Assembly (NCBI RefSeq): GCF_003700275.1
Contig: NZ_RBRE01000059.1
Coordinates: 58,955-122,954 of the forward strand
Origin: Pseudomonas cichorii
GTDB lineage: Bacteria; Pseudomonadota; Gammaproteobacteria; Pseudomonadales; Pseudomonadaceae
DNA: 64,000 bases
Direction of reading: 5' to 3'
The notes under the pieces were generated by a model, which was not told the DNA's origin, made no database searches, and saw only the letters and a list, made by a program, of their open reading frames with translations. Shown in pieces: positions 1 through 8,245 of the stretch; position 1 is the stretch's first letter, and each line of letters begins with the position of its first letter. The translations under genes were made by a program, and so were the position numbers.

Positions 1-154
1 TCTTTCACTCCTGATGGAAAACTGCCCGTTTCTGGCTCGTTCGTGCACTTTCACGGGGCATTTTTGCACGCGCAGAAACCCTGTACGTAACTCTATAAAA
101 GAGTCATGTGACAGGGTTATTGCACGCGAAATAATTGCTGTTTTTTTGACGCCG
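1..154. other. Left-edge intergenic stretch
   Basis: No gene is visible between the window edge and the gcvT stop. It contains a long imperfect hairpin (77-118) bracketed by two copies of TTGCACGCG, listed separately. No clear intrinsic terminator for the gcv operon is seen: the hairpin lacks a T-run on the gcvT strand. Confidence 0.5.
64..128. repeat. Hairpin bracketed by 9-bp direct repeats
   Basis: The outer stem is AACCCTGT (77-84) with ACAGGGTT (111-118), and an inner stem ACTCT/AGAGT (90-94 with about 100-104) stacks inside. The direct repeat TTGCACGCG occurs at 64-72 and 120-128. The structure lies just downstream of gcvT. It could be an operator for the gene to the left or a small palindromic element; the sequence does not decide. 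Confidence 0.45.
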
Positions 155-1282
155 TTATTTACCGCGGAAGTAACGTTGCGCAACAAAAGGCATTTTGCTT
201 ACCAGCATCGGAACTTTCTTGCCGCGCACCATCGCCCAGACCGGTGTTTCGAGTGCGCTGAAACGACTTTCCAGATAACCCATGGCCAACGGACCGCCCA
301 GAGTCGGACCAAAACCGCCGCTGCACACGCTGCCGATGGTCTGGCCTTCTGCGTCGACGATTTCGCTGCCTTCACGCACCGGCGTGCGCTCTTGTGGCAA
401 CAGTCCGACACGTTTTTTATTTACCCCGGCCTGCTGCTGGGCAAATATTTTTTCGGCTCCCGGGAAACCACCGGCACGTTCACCGTCGGCGCGTCTGGCC
501 TTGGACACTGCCCACAACAGGCTGGCTTCGACCGGTGTGGTTTCGCTATTCATGTCGTGACCGTACAGGCAAAGACCGGCTTCAAGACGCAACGAGTCGC
601 GGGCGCCGAGGCCGATGGGAGCCACTTCCGGCTCGTCCAGCAGGCGACGTGCGAGGCTTTCGGCCTGGGCGACCGGCACCGAAATCTCGTAACCGTCTTC
701 GCCGGTGTAGCCCGAACGGCTGACATAGCAGTCAACGCCCAGCAGTGTGACGCTGGCGAACTGCATGAAGGTCATGTCCGCCACTTGCGGAGCCAGGCGG
801 GCGAGTACGGTCACCGCTTGCGGGCCTTGCAGGGCCAGCAGGGCGCGCTCTTCAAACAACGGCTCGATGCTGCACTGCGAGGCCAGATGCTTGCGCAGAT
901 GAGCAAGGTCCTCATTCTTGCAGGCAGCATTGACCACCAGCATCAGTTGATCGTTGCCCAGGTTGGCGACCATCAGGTCATCGAGAATGCCGCCGTTTTC
1001 ATTGGTGAACATCGCATAACGCTGCATGCCGACCGGCAGGTCGATGATGTCCACCGGCGCCAGGGTTTCCAGCGCCTGTGCGGCGTTGGCGCCAGTCAGG
1101 AGAATCTGGCCCATGTGCGAGACATCGAACAGACCGGCTTTTTCACGGGTATGCAGGTGTTCTTTCATCACGCCGGCCGGGTATTGCACGGGCATGTCGT
1201 AACCGGCGAAGGGCACCATTTTGGCGCCGAGTTCGCGATGCAGGGTGTGCAGCGGGGTGGTCAGCAGTTGATCTGTGGACAT
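155..1282 (-). CDS. gcvT: Glycine cleavage system T protein (aminomethyltransferase)
   Basis: 375 aa, usual full length. GcvT takes the aminomethyl group from lipoyl-GcvH, releases ammonia and passes the one-carbon unit to tetrahydrofolate. Family signatures include the N-terminal PFAGYDMPVQY and GLFDVSHMGQ blocks (about residues 25-60), the central SGYTGEDGYEI block and the C-terminal GFGPTLGGPLAMGY block. It is the last gene of gcvH-gcvP-gcvT, 84 bp after gcvP, and is probably cotranscribed from the sigma-54 promoter before gcvH. No glyA or sdaA gene lies inside the operon, unlike the gcvH2P2-glyA2-sdaA-gcvT2 order of P. aeruginosa. Confidence 0.96.
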   Translation of the reverse strand: MSTDQLLTTPLHTLHRELGAKMVPFAGYDMPVQYPAGVMKEHLHTREKAGLFDVSHMGQILLTGANAAQALETLAPVDIIDLPVGMQRYAMFTNENGGILDDLMVANLGNDQLMLVVNAACKNEDLAHLRKHLASQCSIEPLFEERALLALQGPQAVTVLARLAPQVADMTFMQFASVTLLGVDCYVSRSGYTGEDGYEISVPVAQAESLARRLLDEPEVAPIGLGARDSLRLEAGLCLYGHDMNSETTPVEASLLWAVSKARRADGERAGGFPGAEKIFAQQQAGVNKKRVGLLPQERTPVREGSEIVDAEGQTIGSVCSGGFGPTLGGPLAMGYLESRFSALETPVWAMVRGKKVPMLVSKMPFVAQRYFRGK

Positions 1283-1366
1283 GATGGAATCCGCTAAAGT
1301 CAGTGGGTCTGTGTCGAGCTGCCTTCGCGAATGAGCGGATCACCGCCCAGTCGCGAAGCAGGCCGA

Positions 1367-4231
1367 TCACGCCTCTTGGTAGCTTTCGATGGACGGGCAG
1401 GCGCAGACCAGATTGCGGTCGCCGAACACGTTGTCGACACGGCCGACCGGTGGCCAGTATTTACCTTCGATCAGCGACTCGACCGGGTACACCGCCTGTT
1501 CGCGGCTGTACGGATGGGTCCATTGCCCGACGATTTCGGCAGCGGTGTGCGGCGCGTTTTTCAGCGGGTTGTCATCCTTGTCCAGCGTGCCGTTCTCTAC
1601 CGCGTGGATTTCCTCGCGAATCTTGATCATGGCCTCGCAGAAACGGTCCAGTTCTTCTTTGGATTCGCTTTCGGTCGGCTCGATCATCAGTGTGCCGGCC
1701 ACCGGGAACGACATGGTCGGGGCGTGGAAGCCGAAGTCGATCAGGCGCTTGGCGACGTCGTCGACACTGATGCCGCTGGTTTCCTTGAGCGGGCGCAGAT
1801 CCAGAATGCATTCATGCGCCACCAGCCCGTTGCTGCCGGTGTAGAGCACCGGGTAGTGGTTTTCCAGACGCCGGGAAATGTAGTTGGCGTTGAGGATCGC
1901 CAGTTGCGAAGCACGCTTGAGGCCTTCTCCGCCCATCATGCGGATGTACATCCAGGTGATTGGCAGAATACTGGCGCTGCCGAATGGCGCTGCGCATACC
2001 GCGCCTTCCTTGCGTTCCATCCGGCCGTGGCCAGGCAGGAACGGTGTCAGGTGCGACTTCACGCCAATCGGGCCGACGCCCGGGCCGCCACCGCCGTGCG
2101 GAATGCAGAAGGTCTTGTGCAGGTTCAGGTGCGAGACATCGCCACCGAACTTGCCCGGGGCGCAGAGGCCGACCATGGCGTTCATGTTGGCGCCGTCGAT
2201 GTAAACCTGGCCGCCGTTGTCATGAATGATGCCGCAGATTTCACGGATGCCTTCCTCGAACACGCCGTGGGTCGACGGGTAGGTAATCATCAGGGCTGCC
2301 AGTTGCTCGCGGTGCTCGATGGCCTTGGCGCGCAGGTCTTCGATGTCGACGTTGCCGCGCGCATCGCAGGCGGTGACCACCACGCGCATGCCGGCCATGT
2401 TGGCAGTGGCCGGGTTGGTGCCGTGCGCGGACGACGGAATCAGACAGATATCACGCGCTTCGTCGCCACGGCTCTGGTGATAGGCGCGGATGGCCAGCAG
2501 GCCGGCGTATTCACCCTGGGAACCGGCATTGGGCTGCAGGGAAATGGCGTCGTAACCGGTGGCGGCGCAGAGCATGGTTTCCAGTTCGCTGGTCAGTTGC
2601 TGGTAACCGGCGCTTTGTTCGGCGGGCGCGAACGGATGCAGGTTGCCGAACTCGGCCCAGGTGACCGGGATCATTTCGCTGGCAGCATTGAGCTTCATGG
2701 TGCAGGAGCCCAGCGGAATCATGGTGCGGTCCAGTGCCAGATCCTTGTCGGCCAGCTTGCGCAGATAGCGCATCAGCTCGGTTTCGGAGTGATAGCGGTT
2801 GAACACCGGATGGCTGAGGATCGCCGATTGCCGCAGCAGGGTCTTGGGCAGATGCGACTTGGCACTGCTGGCCAGGGTGGCGAAATCCGGCAGGCTCTGG
2901 CCGTCACTGGCAAAGATCGTCCACAGGGTTTCGACCGCCGACTGCGAAGTGGTTTCGTCGAATGACAGGCCCAGGTATTCGGCGTTGATTTCCCGCAGGT
3001 TGATGTGGTGCGCACGGGCCTTGGCGTGCAGCGTGGCGGTTTTGGCGCCGGTGTTTAGGGTCAGGCTGTCGAAGAAGAACTGCTGCTCGACCTTCAGGCC
3101 CAGTTGCGCCAGGCCTTCTGCGAAAATCGCGGTCATGCGATGCACGCGACTGGCGATGTTGGTCAGGCCGCGCGGGCCGTGGTAGACGGCATACATGCTG
3201 GCGATATTGGCCAGCAGCACTTGCGCGGTGCAGATGTTGCTGGTGGCTTTCTCGCGACGGATATGTTGCTCGCGGGTCTGCATGGCCAGACGCAGCGCCT
3301 GTTTGCCATGGCGATCCACCGATACGCCGACCAGACGGCCCGGCATGTCGCGCTTGAAGGCGTCGCGAGTCGAGAAGTAGGCCGCATGCGGGCCGCCGAA
3401 ACCCAGCGGTACGCCGAAACGCTGGGCGCTGCCGATGGCCACGTCGGCACCGAATTCGCCCGGTGGCGTCAGCAGGGTCAGGGCCAACAGATCGGCGGCC
3501 ACTGCGACCAGCGCATTGACGCTGTGGAAGCGCTCGATCAATTCACGGTAATCGAATACATCGCCATTGCTGGCCGGGTATTGCAGCAGCGCACCGAAGT
3601 AATCGCTGACATCGCCCAGTTCCGCTTCGTCGGCAACCACCACGGTGATGCCCAGCGGTTCGGCGCGGGTGCGCAGTACGTCGAGGGTCTGTGGGTGGCA
3701 GTGGGCCGAAGCGAAGAAATGCTGGCTGCCCTTGTTCTTGCTCAGGCGCTTGCAGAAGGTCATGGCTTCTGCGGCGGCAGTGGCTTCATCCAGCAGCGAG
3801 GCGTTGGCGATCGGCAGGCCGGTGAGGTCGCTGATCAGGGTCTGGAAGTTGAGCAGCGATTCCAGGCGGCCCTGGGAAATTTCCGGCTGGTAAGGCGTGT
3901 AGGCGGTGTACCAGGCCGGGTTTTCCAGCAGGTTGCGCAGAATCGGGGCCGGTGTATGGGTGTTGTAGTAACCCTGGCCGATGTAGGTCTTGAACAACTG
4001 GTTCTTGCTGGCGATGGCCTTGATCGAGGCCAGCGCATCGGCTTCGCTCTGGCCGGCAGGCAGGTTGAGAACGCTGGTGCCCTTGATGCTCTGCGGGATC
4101 ACGCTTTCGCTCAGAGCTTCGATGGAGTCGAAACCCAGGGTTTGCAGCATGGCGTGCTCGTCGCTGGCGCGTGGGCCAATGTGACGGGCGATGAATTCGT
4201 TGGCGGTGCTCAATTCGATAGAGTCAGTCAT
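1367..4231 (-). CDS. gcvP: Glycine dehydrogenase (decarboxylating), P protein
   Basis: 954 aa, the expected size of the fused (proteobacterial/eukaryotic) P protein. It decarboxylates glycine with PLP and loads the aminomethyl group on the lipoyl arm of GcvH. The PLP lysine lies in the motif NLHKTFCIPHGGGGPG near residue 705. The N-terminal half (IGQGYYNTHTPAPI, AYTPYQPEISQGR) is the non-catalytic homologous lobe. It starts 10 bp after the gcvH stop, so it is tightly coupled to it. Confidence 0.97.
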   Translation of the reverse strand: MTDSIELSTANEFIARHIGPRASDEHAMLQTLGFDSIEALSESVIPQSIKGTSVLNLPAGQSEADALASIKAIASKNQLFKTYIGQGYYNTHTPAPILRNLLENPAWYTAYTPYQPEISQGRLESLLNFQTLISDLTGLPIANASLLDEATAAAEAMTFCKRLSKNKGSQHFFASAHCHPQTLDVLRTRAEPLGITVVVADEAELGDVSDYFGALLQYPASNGDVFDYRELIERFHSVNALVAVAADLLALTLLTPPGEFGADVAIGSAQRFGVPLGFGGPHAAYFSTRDAFKRDMPGRLVGVSVDRHGKQALRLAMQTREQHIRREKATSNICTAQVLLANIASMYAVYHGPRGLTNIASRVHRMTAIFAEGLAQLGLKVEQQFFFDSLTLNTGAKTATLHAKARAHHINLREINAEYLGLSFDETTSQSAVETLWTIFASDGQSLPDFATLASSAKSHLPKTLLRQSAILSHPVFNRYHSETELMRYLRKLADKDLALDRTMIPLGSCTMKLNAASEMIPVTWAEFGNLHPFAPAEQSAGYQQLTSELETMLCAATGYDAISLQPNAGSQGEYAGLLAIRAYHQSRGDEARDICLIPSSAHGTNPATANMAGMRVVVTACDARGNVDIEDLRAKAIEHREQLAALMITYPSTHGVFEEGIREICGIIHDNGGQVYIDGANMNAMVGLCAPGKFGGDVSHLNLHKTFCIPHGGGGPGVGPIGVKSHLTPFLPGHGRMERKEGAVCAAPFGSASILPITWMYIRMMGGEGLKRASQLAILNANYISRRLENHYPVLYTGSNGLVAHECILDLRPLKETSGISVDDVAKRLIDFGFHAPTMSFPVAGTLMIEPTESESKEELDRFCEAMIKIREEIHAVENGTLDKDDNPLKNAPHTAAEIVGQWTHPYSREQAVYPVESLIEGKYWPPVGRVDNVFGDRNLVCACPSIESYQEA

Positions 4232-4241
4232 GGCTCGCTCC

Positions 4242-4625
4242 TCAGGCTTCAGCGTTGGCTTTGATCAGGCGGTCATAGGCGTCCTGATCCAACAGGCCGT
4301 GAATGGCATTGGCGTCTTGCGGGATGAAGCGAAAGAACCAGCCGGCGCCCAGCGCGTCTTCGTTGACCAGTTCCGGGGTGCTGTCGAGTGCGGAATTGAC
4401 TTCGATCACCTCGCCGTCCAGCGGCATGTTGATGCTGCTGGCCGCTTTCACCGACTCCACCACCGAGACTTCGGCGTGTTGAGTGTAGGCCTGTAATTCC
4501 GGGAGCTGCACAAACACCACATCGCCGAGCGATTCCTGCGCATAAGGCGTGATGCCTACCGTGACACTGCCATCGGCTTCGGTCCGCAGCCATTCGTGTT
4601 CAACGGTGAATCGCAACTCGCTCAT
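4242..4625 (-). CDS. gcvH: Glycine cleavage system H protein (lipoyl carrier)
   Basis: 127 aa, typical length. The lipoyl-accepting lysine is K60 in ESVKAASS. The protein shuttles the aminomethyl group between the P, T and L proteins. The start ATG is preceded by GAGGAG at good spacing. It is the first gene of the operon; the -12 element of a sigma-54-type promoter ends about 59 bp upstream. Confidence 0.97.
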   Translation of the reverse strand: MSELRFTVEHEWLRTEADGSVTVGITPYAQESLGDVVFVQLPELQAYTQHAEVSVVESVKAASSINMPLDGEVIEVNSALDSTPELVNEDALGAGWFFRFIPQDANAIHGLLDQDAYDRLIKANAEA

Positions 4626-4683
4626 AACAACTCCTCAAGGATAAAAAGCCCGCGGCTGGCGCTGGCGCAATGAGAAACGGGAG

Positions 4684-4699
4684 TGCAAGTTTGCGGCCA
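4684..4699 (-). promoter_or_regulatory. Sigma-54 (-24/-12) promoter of gcvHPT
   Basis: The minus strand reads TGGCCGCAAACTTGCA. It has the invariant GG and GC with the correct 10-nt interval, against the consensus TGGCACGN4TTGCA/T. It lies about 60 bp before gcvH, and a gene for a sigma-54 activator is immediately upstream on the same strand. Confidence 0.82.
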
Positions 4700-4844
4700 A
4701 TATGAAAATGTTGTTTTAAATCATATGGTTATGTTGTTTTTGGGCAAGGGCTTTAGAAGGCGTTGTAGCGAAATCGATACAGAGGCGCAGGGCTGGAAAA
4801 ACTCCATGGGATCAAAGCCTTGCTGGCTGGGGACTGCAGGCGAC

Positions 4845-4881
4845 TGGATTGATATCGTTACGATGGAGTGATTTCGTTACG
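4845..4881 (-). promoter_or_regulatory. Two tandem 18-bp enhancer sites, GcsR-like
   Basis: Two copies (4845-4862 and 4864-4881) follow the plus-strand pattern TGGA(T/G)TG-N4-CGTTACG, one base apart. Read on the minus strand each begins CGTAACG. This resembles the tandem 18-bp GcsR sites described in P. aeruginosa (TGTAACG-N4-CGTTCCG, from memory). They sit about 150-200 bp upstream of the -24/-12 promoter, a normal enhancer distance. The second half-sites are degenerate. Confidence 0.68.
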
Positions 4882-4906
4882 GGTGTTTGTGAATGACTTT
4901 GCCTGG

Positions 4907-4953
4907 GGGAGCGGATTCATTCACGAAAAGGCTTCGCGGATCAATCCGCTCCC
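4907..4953. repeat. REP-type palindrome
   Basis: An inverted repeat starting GGGAGCGGATTCATTC and ending GGATCAATCCGCTCCC. It belongs to the Pseudomonas REP family also seen at 6526, 27561, 27661 and 58309. It lies between the stop of the sigma-54 activator gene and the gcv enhancer sites, so it may serve as 3' end structure for the activator mRNA. Confidence 0.8.
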
Positions 4954-4963
4954 ACACACAGAA

Positions 4964-6466
4964 CTACTTGCCAATCCCGTATTTACGCAACCGATGTGCA
5001 ATCGCGGTATGCGAGGTGTGCAGGCGCGCAGCCAGTTGTCGTGTCGAAGGGTAGTCGGCGTAGAGCTTCTGCAGTAACTCGCGCTCGAAGCCTTCGACGG
5101 CCTGTTCCAGGCTGCCGATCTCGCCGTCGCTCTGGCGGGCGACCGCAGTGCCGGCAATGTCCAGGTCACCAATGTCCACCAGCGTGTTTTCACTGATGGC
5201 GGCAGCGCGGAAGATCACGTTCTGCAACTGCCGCACATTGCCCGGCCAGCGGTTGCCTAGCAGCGCTGGATAAGTGCCGGTTGCCAGGCGGCAGACCGGG
5301 CGCTGGATCTGGGTGCAGGCCTGTTCCATGAAGTACCGCGCCAGCAGCAGAATGTCCTGGCCGCGTTCACGCAGCGGCGGGACTTCCAGGTTCAGGACGT
5401 TCAGGCGATAGAACAGGTCCTCCCGAAAGGTGCCTTCGCTGACCATCTTTTCCAGGTCGCGATGGGTGGCGCTGAGGATGCGCACATTGACCGTGACTTC
5501 CCGATCCCCGCCAACCCGTCTGAAGCTGCCGTCATTGAGAAAGCGCAGCAGTTTGGCCTGCAAATAGGGCGACATTTCGCCGATTTCATCGAGAAACACC
5601 GTGCCCTGGTTGGCCAGTTCCATCAGCCCCGGTTTGCCGCCGCGCTGGGCGCCGGTAAACGCGCCGGGTGCATAGCCGAACAGCTCGCTTTCAGCGAGGT
5701 TTTCCGGGAGCGCCGCGCAGTTGAGGGCCAGGAACGGTTCGCCATGCCGCGCACTGCTGGCGTGACAGGCCCTGGCCACCAGTTCCTTGCCGGTGCCGGT
5801 TTCGCCCTGAATCAGCAATGGCGCATCCAGCGCCGCAACACGCTGGGCGCGGGCCTTGAGAATGCGGATGGCGGACGACTCGCCGAGCAGGGCATCGAAG
5901 CCTTCGGCATGGTCGTGATGCAGGGCCGACAGGCGCTCACCGATCCGGCTCGGCAGATACAGGGTCAGCAAGGCTCCGGCTTCAGTGATCGGCGTGGCGT
6001 CCAGCAACAAGGCTTCGCCATTGAGCGTGACTTCGCGCATGGGCAGGCGAAAACCGTTTTCCAGCAGCGTGGCTTGCAGGCTCGGATCGGCGAACAGTTC
6101 CCCGATCGGTTCGCCTTCAGGTTCCCGGCCAATCAGGGCGATCAGCGCCGGGTTGGCCAGCAGCACATGGCCGGCACTGTCCAGCGCCAGCACCGGATCG
6201 GTCATGGCGGCGAGCAGGGCATCGAGCTGCAGGTGGCGACGCTGGCCGGGAAGGATATCCACCACGGTAATCGCTTCCACGCCACGCACCCGGAACAAGG
6301 CATCCTTGAGTTCTTCGAGCATCTGATGGCTGAGGGTCGGCGCATCGATGTAGACGTTGGGCGGCACCATCTCCACCGCATCGAGGTTCAGATTGCGTCC
6401 ACCCAGAATGGCCAGCACTTCCTGAGTGATACCGACGCGGTCGATGAAGCAGACATGGATGCGCAT
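4964..6466 (-). CDS. gcsR: TyrR-family sigma-54-dependent activator, probable GcsR
   Basis: 500 aa. Domain order: ACT domain (about 1-70, MRIHVCFIDRVGITQEV), PAS (about 80-140), AAA+ with Walker A GETGTGKE and the sigma-54 contact motif GAFTGA (central third), and a C-terminal TyrR/Fis-type helix-turn-helix (TRQLAARLHTSHTAI). PhhR (phenylalanine catabolism) has the same architecture. GcsR is preferred because the gene sits directly upstream of gcvHPT on the same strand and the intervening DNA carries a -24/-12 promoter with tandem GcsR-like sites. The ACT domain suggests direct sensing of an amino acid, presumably glycine. Confidence 0.85.
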   Translation of the reverse strand: MRIHVCFIDRVGITQEVLAILGGRNLNLDAVEMVPPNVYIDAPTLSHQMLEELKDALFRVRGVEAITVVDILPGQRRHLQLDALLAAMTDPVLALDSAGHVLLANPALIALIGREPEGEPIGELFADPSLQATLLENGFRLPMREVTLNGEALLLDATPITEAGALLTLYLPSRIGERLSALHHDHAEGFDALLGESSAIRILKARAQRVAALDAPLLIQGETGTGKELVARACHASSARHGEPFLALNCAALPENLAESELFGYAPGAFTGAQRGGKPGLMELANQGTVFLDEIGEMSPYLQAKLLRFLNDGSFRRVGGDREVTVNVRILSATHRDLEKMVSEGTFREDLFYRLNVLNLEVPPLRERGQDILLLARYFMEQACTQIQRPVCRLATGTYPALLGNRWPGNVRQLQNVIFRAAAISENTLVDIGDLDIAGTAVARQSDGEIGSLEQAVEGFERELLQKLYADYPSTRQLAARLHTSHTAIAHRLRKYGIGK

Positions 6467-6525
6467 GGGGCGTTATGGGTTCTTGATGGCGAAGAGGCGC
6501 AAGTATGCCTTGTAGACCGAGGTTT

Positions 6526-6581
6526 TTCGCGAATGAATTCGTTCCAGCCAACATCCGTGTTGGAGCGAATTCATTCGCGAA
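6526..6581. repeat. REP-type palindrome
   Basis: Two 21-nt arms (6526-6546 and 6561-6581) pair with one mismatch around a 14-nt loop; the core is GAGCGAATTCATTCGCG. It lies 3' of the DUF5064 gene and 5' of gcsR. Confidence 0.85.
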
Positions 6582-6586
6582 GAAGG

Positions 6587-6943
6587 TTACTCCAGATGTT
6601 CCGGCTTCACCGGCTCACCCGGCTGGGCATGCAGTTTTTCGCGGACGTCCTTGAACATCCGGTCGTACTCCTTGTGCAGGTCGATGGGCATGGCGGCGAG
6701 GTTCGGCAGGCCGTATTTGATGCCGATGCGTCCGGCATCGTGGGCGAAGTTGAAGGCCAGGTCGCGGGGCAACTGGAATTCTTCGCTGAAGCTCTTGCCG
6801 TTGATTTCGCCCTGCATGGTGAAATGCATGCAGGTGCCTTGTTCGGGGTCTTCGCGGACTTCGTAATGCAGGTGAATGTCGTAGCTGAAGTCTGCGCGTT
6901 GCAGGGCGGCGTGGGTGATATGCAGATGACCTGGCTCGAACAT
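6587..6943 (-). CDS. DUF5064 family protein
   Basis: 118 aa, cytoplasmic, with no signal peptide or membrane segment. It begins MFEPGHLHITHAAL and is rich in His and acidic residues. It resembles a small conserved family found mainly in Pseudomonas (DUF5064, by recall) whose function is not known. It is monocistronic, with a REP palindrome just after its stop. Confidence 0.75.
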   Translation of the reverse strand: MFEPGHLHITHAALQRADFSYDIHLHYEVREDPEQGTCMHFTMQGEINGKSFSEEFQLPRDLAFNFAHDAGRIGIKYGLPNLAAMPIDLHKEYDRMFKDVREKLHAQPGEPVKPEHLE

Positions 6944-7056
6944 TGTGAGGTCGCTCCGTCAGGAAGTTGAAAGTCTACGGGTAGACCCCGGTACGTTGGC
7001 CGGGGTTCAGCACCATGAATAATCTCCCGACAGCATAGTCGTGTTGCGCAGACCCA

Positions 7057-7458
7057 TTACTGATTCATGTCACGCGCAGGCTCTGGCCTGGACCAGAGCC
7101 ACAGATTGCCCAGTGCCATGCCGGCGATTGCCAGGTAGAGCCACCAGACATGATTGAGCAGGCTCAGCATCAGGATGGCGCAGAACAGCATGCTGATGGT
7201 CGCGCTGATTTTGGCGCTGCGGGTGACCAGTCGGCCATTGCGCCAGTTGCGCAGGACCGGGCCGAACACACGATGGTTTTCCAGCCAGGCATTCAGACGC
7301 GGCGAGCTGCGGGTCGCGGCCCAGGCCGCCAGCAGAATGAACTCCGTGGTCGGCAGGCCGGGAATGAAGATGGCGACAATGCCGATCCCCAGGCTGGCAT
7401 AAGCAAGGATGCCAAACAGAAGGCGCGAAAGTCTGGTGCCGGGCGGTTTATAGGTCAT
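7057..7458 (-). CDS. YbaN-like (DUF454) inner-membrane protein
   Basis: 133 aa from the start MTYKPPGTRL. A longer frame runs back to 7518, but it overlaps the heme oxygenase stop and its extra N-terminus looks non-conserved. Family signature: IPGLPTTEFILLAAWAATRSSP near residues 30-55, flanked by hydrophobic helices, with two more helices at the C-terminus. Function is unknown. It follows the heme oxygenase gene, and I recall a similar neighbour of hemO/pigA in other pseudomonads, so a link to heme uptake is inferred. Confidence 0.8.
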   Translation of the reverse strand: MTYKPPGTRLSRLLFGILAYASLGIGIVAIFIPGLPTTEFILLAAWAATRSSPRLNAWLENHRVFGPVLRNWRNGRLVTRSAKISATISMLFCAILMLSLLNHVWWLYLAIAGMALGNLWLWSRPEPARDMNQ

Positions 7459-7514
7459 GGTCACTACAGGCAGGTTCAAAAAGCCCGGCCAGCTTAACAG
7501 CACCGGGCGTTTTT

Positions 7515-8129
7515 TCATGCCTGAACCTGTTCGATCTTTGTTGCATGGGCGTAAGCATGTTGCAGCAGAACCGTGAAGCGCTCGAAGGCCGCGATGGCGC
7601 CCTGATCGATCTGCGCCTCTTCTTCGGCGCTGAACTCCAGCTCGTCGAGGATTCTGATAAAGCTTTTCCAGCCATCGGCGCGGCCACCGGCAGGTTCACC
7701 CAGATGCCGGGCACCGAAGCTTTCGCTGAGGTTCAGGGCGGCAGCACGCTTGATCAGAAACGCGGCGCCCAGTTTCGAGCCTTCGGAAACGAACAGCCAG
7801 CCCAGTGCCTCGGCCTTGTTCGGGTTCTGTACGGCACCGGCAACAGTTGGCGGAATCTCGGTGTTCAGGTCGGCGAGGTCTGCCCTGGCCTGCTCGGCGC
7901 GGCAACGTTCAGGCAGGTCGCCGACGATTTGGCCCAGCGCGGGATCGTTGTAGAGACCTTGCAGTTCGGCCTGGAACAGGTACTGGGCAGCGACGAAGTG
8001 TTTGTAGCTGTCCAGCGTGGCAAAGGGTGCATGGGCCTTGACCGCCTTGTCGAGCTGGTCGTGGGGCGCATGGGTAATCTGGTTGAGACGCTGCGAACGC
8101 AGGGCAGGGCGAGTCTGCTCGGTTGTCAT
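7515..8129 (-). CDS. hemO: Bacterial heme oxygenase, PigA/HemO type
   Basis: 204 aa, close to PigA (198 aa). It opens heme to biliverdin, iron and CO. The proximal heme ligand is probably H23 in THAPHDQLD, aligning with TNEPHQRLE of PigA. The block EALGWLFVSEGSKLGAAFL is almost identical to PigA by recall. The start MTTEQTRP was chosen over a longer frame because the upstream residues are not heme-oxygenase-like. It follows the TonB receptor gene by 116 bp, so imported heme can be degraded directly. Confidence 0.92.
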   Translation of the reverse strand: MTTEQTRPALRSQRLNQITHAPHDQLDKAVKAHAPFATLDSYKHFVAAQYLFQAELQGLYNDPALGQIVGDLPERCRAEQARADLADLNTEIPPTVAGAVQNPNKAEALGWLFVSEGSKLGAAFLIKRAAALNLSESFGARHLGEPAGGRADGWKSFIRILDELEFSAEEEAQIDQGAIAAFERFTVLLQHAYAHATKIEQVQA

Positions 8130-8245
8130 CAGGTTCTTCCTTGCAAAATGAGGATCAGTTGTTGAATAGACGAATGGCGCGGTTCTGAAGCGTAAAAAAA
8201 CACGCCCTCGAAGTGTTCGCGGGCGTGCCATGTTCGGATCCGCAA

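Noticed and set aside
14..1297. Long plus-strand frame over gcvT
   Set aside because: Antisense shadow of gcvT; no family signature and no ribosome site.
1331..2965. 544-codon plus-strand frame
   Set aside because: Antisense shadow of gcvP caused by third-position GC bias.
5462..6970. 502-codon plus-strand frame
   Set aside because: Antisense to the sigma-54 activator gene and into the DUF5064 gene; no protein features.
6985..7006. ACCCCGG/CCGGGGT hairpin as terminator of the heme operon
   Set aside because: Stem is good but no T-run on either strand; not called.
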